DNA from: Bacteroidota bacterium
GTDB lineage: Bacteria > Bacteroidota > Bacteroidia > Chitinophagales > Chitinophagaceae
DNA: 9,292 nt
Direction: 5' to 3'
NCBI GenBank assembly: GCA_023429365.1
Contig: JAEYVW010000039.1
Coordinates: 1-9,292, forward strand
The position numbers and the translations under genes were made by a program. This document shows positions 6,214 to 9,292 of the stretch, piece after piece. The notes beneath the pieces are model-generated. The model worked only from the letters and a program-made list of their open reading frames with translations, searched no databases and had not been told where the DNA came from. Every line of letters starts with the position of its first letter. The first letter of the stretch is position 1.

Positions 6214-7746
6214 ATGGCAAATATTATTGATATAAAAATACCAAAGGCGCTCGCCGCGGCCTTAAGAATTCCTCCCAATGATGCCCGGCGGCAACAGGTT
6301 AGGGTGCTTCAAAAATTATTGAAGAAAGCAAGATTTACCGAGTTTGGCCAGCATTACCGCTTTGATGATATATTATTAAGCAAAACACCCGAGAAAAAAT
6401 TCCAGGAGCTCGTACCAGTTCATGATTACAACAAGATTTATGAAGAGTGGTGGAAGAAAACACTTGATGGAGTGCCCGATGTAACCTGGCCTGGTAAAAT
6501 AAAATATTATGCGCTGAGTTCCGGAACTTCGGAGGCTTCCAGCAAGTACATACCTGTGACCAAAGATCTGCTGCGCAGTAATAGCATTAACTATATCCGG
6601 CAGCTCATTAGCGTCTTCGGCTATGAGGATGCAAACCGCAAAGCTCTTACAAAAGGTTTTCTAATGCTAGGTGGCGCTACTGATCTTCAAAAAGGTGAAG
6701 CGGGCTGGTATGCTGGTGACCTGAGTGGCATCCTGGCGAGAAAGAGACCTTTTTGGTTCCAGACATTTTACAAACCCGGTGGGCGTATCGCGGCAATGAA
6801 GGACTGGAATCAGAAACTCAATGAGATCGTGGAGCATGCCAGTGAATGGGATATCGGTTATATTGTAGGAGTACCCGCCTGGTGCCAGATGTGTATGGAA
6901 ATGGTCATTGACCATTACAAACTGAAAAATATCCATGAGATCTGGCCCAATTTCGGAGTATTCGTCCATGGCGGTGTTGCCTTTGGCCCATATAAGAAAG
7001 GTTTTGAGAAACTCTTAGGCAAACCCATTGTCTACATTGAAAATTATCTGTCGAGTGAAGGATTTATCGGTTACAAAACCCGCGAGCATGCGCAGGGAAT
7101 GCAACTGATCCTGAATAATAATATCTTTTTTGAATTCGTTCCTTTCGATGATAAAAATTTTGACAGCGAAGGGAAAATTGTTTCCAACCCGGATGCCAAA
7201 CTAATTCATGAAGTAGAAACAGGTAAGGATTATGCCTTGCTGATGAGCACCAACGCGGGCTCCTGGCGTTACCTGCTTGGTGATACCATCAGGTTTGTTG
7301 ATCTCAGCAGGCACGAAGTGGTGATCACCGGTCGCACCAAGCACTTTTTAAGCCTGGTGGGTGAACACCTCGGGGTTGAAAATATGAATAAGGCCATCCA
7401 GATGGTGAGTGAAGAGCTTAATGTGAGCATCCCGGAGTACACGATTGTGGGTCTTCCCTATCAAAACTTCTTTGCGCATAAATGGTATGTGGCTACCGAC
7501 GATAATGTAGATGTGGAGAAGCTCAGACAAAGAATAGATGAGATCCTTTGTGTGCTCAATGATGATTATGCAACAGAACGTACCAGTGCCCTGAAAGAGA
7601 TTTTCCTCGAAGTTTTACCTGAAGAAAAGTTTCTTGAGTTTATGAAACTGAAAGGGAAACTCGGCAGTCAGCATAAATTTCCACGCGTGATGAAAGGGAA
7701 AATGCTTGAGGACTGGAACAGATTTTTAGAAACCGGCCAGGTATAA
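6214..7746 (+). CDS. GH3 family acyl-adenylate/amido synthetase-like protein
   Basis: A 510-residue member of the GH3 (auxin-responsive) family within the adenylate-forming ANL superfamily. Plant members adenylate a carboxylic acid and join it to an amino acid; roles of bacterial members are mostly unknown. Visible motifs are the phosphate-binding loop LSSGTSEASSKYIPVT (101-116), IENYLSSEGFIGY (275-287, with the conserved Y-x-S-x-E element), the hinge-region GSWRYLLGDTIRFVD (349-363) and VVITGRTKHFLSLVGEHLG (369-387). The family's usual length and motif order are kept, so it looks active. There is no signal peptide or membrane segment, so it is cytosolic. It starts 110 bases after the glycosyltransferase on the same strand. 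The spacer holds only weak promoter-like strings, so cotranscription is possible but unproven. Acid and amine substrates cannot be read from the sequence. Confidence 0.92.
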   Translation: MANIIDIKIPKALAAALRIPPNDARRQQVRVLQKLLKKARFTEFGQHYRFDDILLSKTPEKKFQELVPVHDYNKIYEEWWKKTLDGVPDVTWPGKIKYYALSSGTSEASSKYIPVTKDLLRSNSINYIRQLISVFGYEDANRKALTKGFLMLGGATDLQKGEAGWYAGDLSGILARKRPFWFQTFYKPGGRIAAMKDWNQKLNEIVEHASEWDIGYIVGVPAWCQMCMEMVIDHYKLKNIHEIWPNFGVFVHGGVAFGPYKKGFEKLLGKPIVYIENYLSSEGFIGYKTREHAQGMQLILNNNIFFEFVPFDDKNFDSEGKIVSNPDAKLIHEVETGKDYALLMSTNAGSWRYLLGDTIRFVDLSRHEVVITGRTKHFLSLVGEHLGVENMNKAIQMVSEELNVSIPEYTIVGLPYQNFFAHKWYVATDDNVDVEKLRQRIDEILCVLNDDYATERTSALKEIFLEVLPEEKFLEFMKLKGKLGSQHKFPRVMKGKMLEDWNRFLETGQV

Positions 7747-7781
7747 AAAGCTTTGATTTCACGTACTTCGTGCAAAGTTTT
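7746..7781 (+). terminator. Imperfect hairpin with T-run after the GH3 gene (candidate terminator)
   Basis: The two arms pair as AAAA-(g)-CTTTG (7746-7755) with CAAAG-TTTT (7773-7781), and CACG (7760-7763) with CGTG (7769-7772) around a TACTT loop. The 5' side carries a one-base bulge (7750) and a four-base bulge ATTT (7756-7759). The 3' arm ends in TTTT. It begins at the last base of the GH3 stop codon and ends 9 bases before the next start, so it could be a weak terminator or an attenuating structure. The low GC of the outer stem limits confidence. Confidence 0.35.
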
Positions 7782-7790
7782 CCGCTAAAC

Positions 7791-8417
7791 ATGCCAGAAG
7801 CTTTTTTAAAAGGAATAACACTGGGATTCCTGCTGAGTATTTCAGTAGGCCCTGTCATTTTTTCTATCATCAAGCAAAGCCTTAACAACGGACACCGTGG
7901 CGGTTTTGCTTTTGTGGCTGGCGTTTCCGCCAGTGATATAGCGCTTGTGCTGATCAGTAATGTATTTACAGAACTTTTTTCCAGCATCAGCTCTCACCGC
8001 CTGCATATAGGTATAGCCGGAAGTATATTTTTGATCGTGATGGGCATCTATTTCCTTTTCTTCAAAAAAGTGAAGGTAGATGCGACAGGCCAGCAAATTG
8101 TATCGCGTTTCCGAAAAAGGGATTATGCACGGCTATTTCTATCAGGATTTTTTATGAATACGCTAAACCCCGCGATATTTTTATTCTGGATTACGACTTC
8201 CACTTCATTTGCCAGCCATTCCACCCGCGAAAGAATTGTAATCTTCTGCACCTGCCTTTTATTTGTTTTAGCAACTGATATCGCCAAAGTAATGTTGGCC
8301 GGAAAGATCCGCAACAGGCTTACACCCCACAACATACATAATATTAACCGGCTCAATGGTATCATTCTTATTGGATTTGGCCTCGCTTTAATTTGGGGCC
8401 TGCTTAAATACGCCTGA
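7791..8417 (+). CDS. LysE/RhtB family amino-acid exporter
   Basis: A 208-residue inner-membrane protein with about six hydrophobic segments (roughly 6-28, 37-60, 71-91, 113-137, 147-170, 187-206), as expected for LysE-type exporters of amino acids or related small metabolites. The N-terminal pattern GFLLSISVGPVIFSIIKQS (12-30) followed by GHRGGFAFVAGVSASDI (34-50) is the family signature, as is LNPAIFLFWI (125-134). The fourth segment carries the conserved Asn-Pro. I chose the ATG at 7791; an in-frame GTG at 7770 would add seven residues but lies inside a hairpin, and the family normally starts just before the first membrane segment. It is 44 bases after the GH3 gene. If cotranscribed, it might export a GH3 product, but that is speculation. 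The substrate is unknown. Confidence 0.88.
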   Translation: MPEAFLKGITLGFLLSISVGPVIFSIIKQSLNNGHRGGFAFVAGVSASDIALVLISNVFTELFSSISSHRLHIGIAGSIFLIVMGIYFLFFKKVKVDATGQQIVSRFRKRDYARLFLSGFFMNTLNPAIFLFWITTSTSFASHSTRERIVIFCTCLLFVLATDIAKVMLAGKIRNRLTPHNIHNINRLNGIILIGFGLALIWGLLKYA

Positions 8418-8490
8418 GGTTTTAGGTTTCGAATCTTTAGACAGTTGTGGCGGATTATTATTTTAACAAAACCAACCTTCCAATACCATG

Positions 8491-8498
8491 TAAGTTTG
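8491..8498 (+). promoter_or_regulatory. Candidate -7 element (TAAGTTTG) for the small exported protein gene
   Basis: TAAGTTTG is a perfect TAnnTTTG and ends 4 bases before the ATG at 8503. No TTG is seen about 20 bases upstream; the nearest, at 8445-8447, is too far. The arrangement parallels the promoters at 2146 and 4035. Confidence 0.4.
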
Positions 8499-8502
8499 TC
8501 GA

Positions 8503-9012
8503 ATGAACCGGCTGCTTTTGACTTTTGCCTGTATACTTACGTCGATACTCTGCCATGCACAGACGGGATATCTGTTTGTAAAAAAAGGCGTGAAGAAAAA
8601 AGCAACTTATACTGAAGGGACTTCGATTTCCCTGCGTCTGCAAAACGACAGCCTGCGACACGGTCTAATAACCCGGCTGATGAACGATACCATTTTTATA
8701 AACGGGCGTCCTGTTCCGCGCCAGGCGGTAAAGGAAATCTTACTGGAAGACCGGGAAAGAAAGTTTCGCATTCCCTTCAGGGATTTTATGCTGATCACAG
8801 GTGGCGTGGCACTGGTTACAGCCGGCCTAAGCCTTAGTGACCAGGCCGAATTCAGGGAGGCATTGATCGCCGGGCTGGCCATTGGCTATGGACCGCTTGC
8901 GATTGGATATGTGAAAAGTAAAATTTCCCTGAAGCGTAAAAAATACCACATTGGTAAAAAATTCCGGTTGCAGATGATTGATTTTTATGTACCAGGAAGA
9001 CGCGGATTCTGA
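8503..9012 (+). CDS. Exported or membrane protein of unknown function with two hydrophobic segments
   Basis: A 169-residue protein I cannot assign to a named family. Residues 1-20 (MNRLLL...CHAQ) form a typical signal peptide, with cleavage likely near Ala19-Gln20. Residues 24-85 are beta-rich and read like a small barrel: GTSISLRLQNDSLRHGLI (39-56), then MNDTIFINGRPVPR (60-73). The pattern of ligand-length-neutral strands around 'xGxI...NDTIxI' recalls SH3/Sm-like folds, but that is only a guess. Two hydrophobic stretches follow (about 94-111 and 119-137), then a basic tail (138-169, KSKISLKRKKYHIGKK). The mature part would sit in or on an envelope membrane with the N-terminal domain outside the cytoplasm. 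The start is supported by the signal peptide and the -7 motif just upstream. mtgA starts 47 bases downstream on the same strand. Similar short proteins of unknown role occur in Bacteroidetes as far as I recall. Confidence 0.8.
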   Translation: MNRLLLTFACILTSILCHAQTGYLFVKKGVKKKATYTEGTSISLRLQNDSLRHGLITRLMNDTIFINGRPVPRQAVKEILLEDRERKFRIPFRDFMLITGGVALVTAGLSLSDQAEFREALIAGLAIGYGPLAIGYVKSKISLKRKKYHIGKKFRLQMIDFYVPGRRGF

Positions 9013-9059
9013 GACTATCGAATCCTATTTCACAATCCCTTTTTATATTGCAGCCGGCT

Positions 9060-9292
9060 ATGAAAGATTCTCTTCAGAAAGTATGGCGCTGGACAAAACG
9101 GATATTCATCGTGCTTTTCATAGCACAACTTGTTTATATCATTTTGTTGAAATGGATCAATCCGCCCATAACAATAACACAATTGGTGAGCTGGGTCTCG
9201 GGTCACGGGCTTAAAAGGGATTATGTGGACGGGCGCAACATATCTTTTAATGCGAAGCTCGCTGTGATCGCCTCGGAAGACCAGTTGTTTGC
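9060..9292 (+). CDS. mtgA: Monofunctional biosynthetic peptidoglycan glycosyltransferase, 3'-truncated by the window edge
   Basis: MtgA polymerises lipid II into glycan strands on the outer face of the inner membrane (GT51 family, without a transpeptidase domain). From the ATG at 9060 the frame stays open to the last base, giving 77 residues. A single transmembrane helix spans about 15-31 (RIFIVLFIAQLVYIILL), followed by KWINPPITITQLVSW (31-45), GLKRDYV (50-56), and NAKLAVIASEDQLF (64-77). The last is GT51 motif 1, in which E73 (codon 9276-9278) is the catalytic Glu. The membrane anchor leading straight into GT51 motif 1, and the PPIT-type linker, favour MtgA over a bifunctional penicillin-binding protein, though the C-terminal part that would settle this is outside the window. 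The start 47 bases after the preceding gene allows cotranscription. Confidence 0.88.
   Translation, partial: MKDSLQKVWRWTKRIFIVLFIAQLVYIILLKWINPPITITQLVSWVSGHGLKRDYVDGRNISFNAKLAVIASEDQLF

Noticed and set aside
4139..8417. The idea that GT2, GH3 and the LysE-type exporter form a dedicated biosynthesis-and-export system.
   Set aside because: The 110-base gap, the possible terminator and the lack of any shared substrate signal leave this as a conjecture; it is noted in a finding but not called as a system.
8978..9214. An open frame of 78 codons overlapping the end of the small exported protein gene and the start of mtgA.
   Set aside because: Its sequence has no family-like features, and it lies across the clearly recognisable mtgA frame starting at 9060, so it is a shadow.

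Overview
The window reads as ordinary chromosomal DNA of a Bacteroidetes bacterium, most likely of the Chitinophagaceae or a close relative. This rests on the protein families and their residue patterns, on Bacteroidetes-type -7 promoter motifs (TAnnTTTG) next to several start codons, on the lack of clear Shine-Dalgarno sequences, and on the lipobox of the S41 lipoprotein. The genus assignment is inference. Gene density is high, no gap exceeds about 110 bases, and I found no rRNA, tRNA, CRISPR array, transposon, prophage or attachment site.

Layout. (1) At 1-630 (+) is the 3' part of an omega-amidase-like carbon-nitrogen hydrolase that begins outside the window. Its end overlaps the end of a convergent gene by 11 bases. 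(2) At 620-4031 (-) three genes are read leftward from a promoter near 4035: an inositol monophosphatase family gene (suhB-like), thiamine-monophosphate kinase (thiL), and an S41-family peptidase lipoprotein that may have its own promoter. (3) At 4032-4138 is a divergent intergenic region with a promoter-like motif for each direction. (4) At 4139-7746 (+) are a large family 2 glycosyltransferase fused to a polyprenyl-phosphate sugar transferase-like membrane module, then a GH3 family acyl-adenylate/amido synthetase. (5) At 7791-9292 (+) are a LysE/RhtB-type exporter, a small secreted or membrane protein of unknown function, and the 5' part of mtgA (monofunctional peptidoglycan glycosyltransferase), which runs off the right edge.

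How the genes relate. There is no obvious single pathway. Several products act at or on the envelope: the fused glycosyltransferase, MtgA, the S41 lipoprotein, the exporter and the small membrane protein. ThiL, the IMPase and the amidase are housekeeping or metabolite-repair enzymes. I see no convincing new defence, mobile or biosynthetic system. The points most worth a second look are the fused glycosyltransferase with an apparently degenerate phosphoglycosyltransferase domain, the bacterial GH3 gene beside it, and the repeated placement of a -7 promoter motif within 3-5 bases of the start codon, which suggests leaderless or near-leaderless mRNAs.
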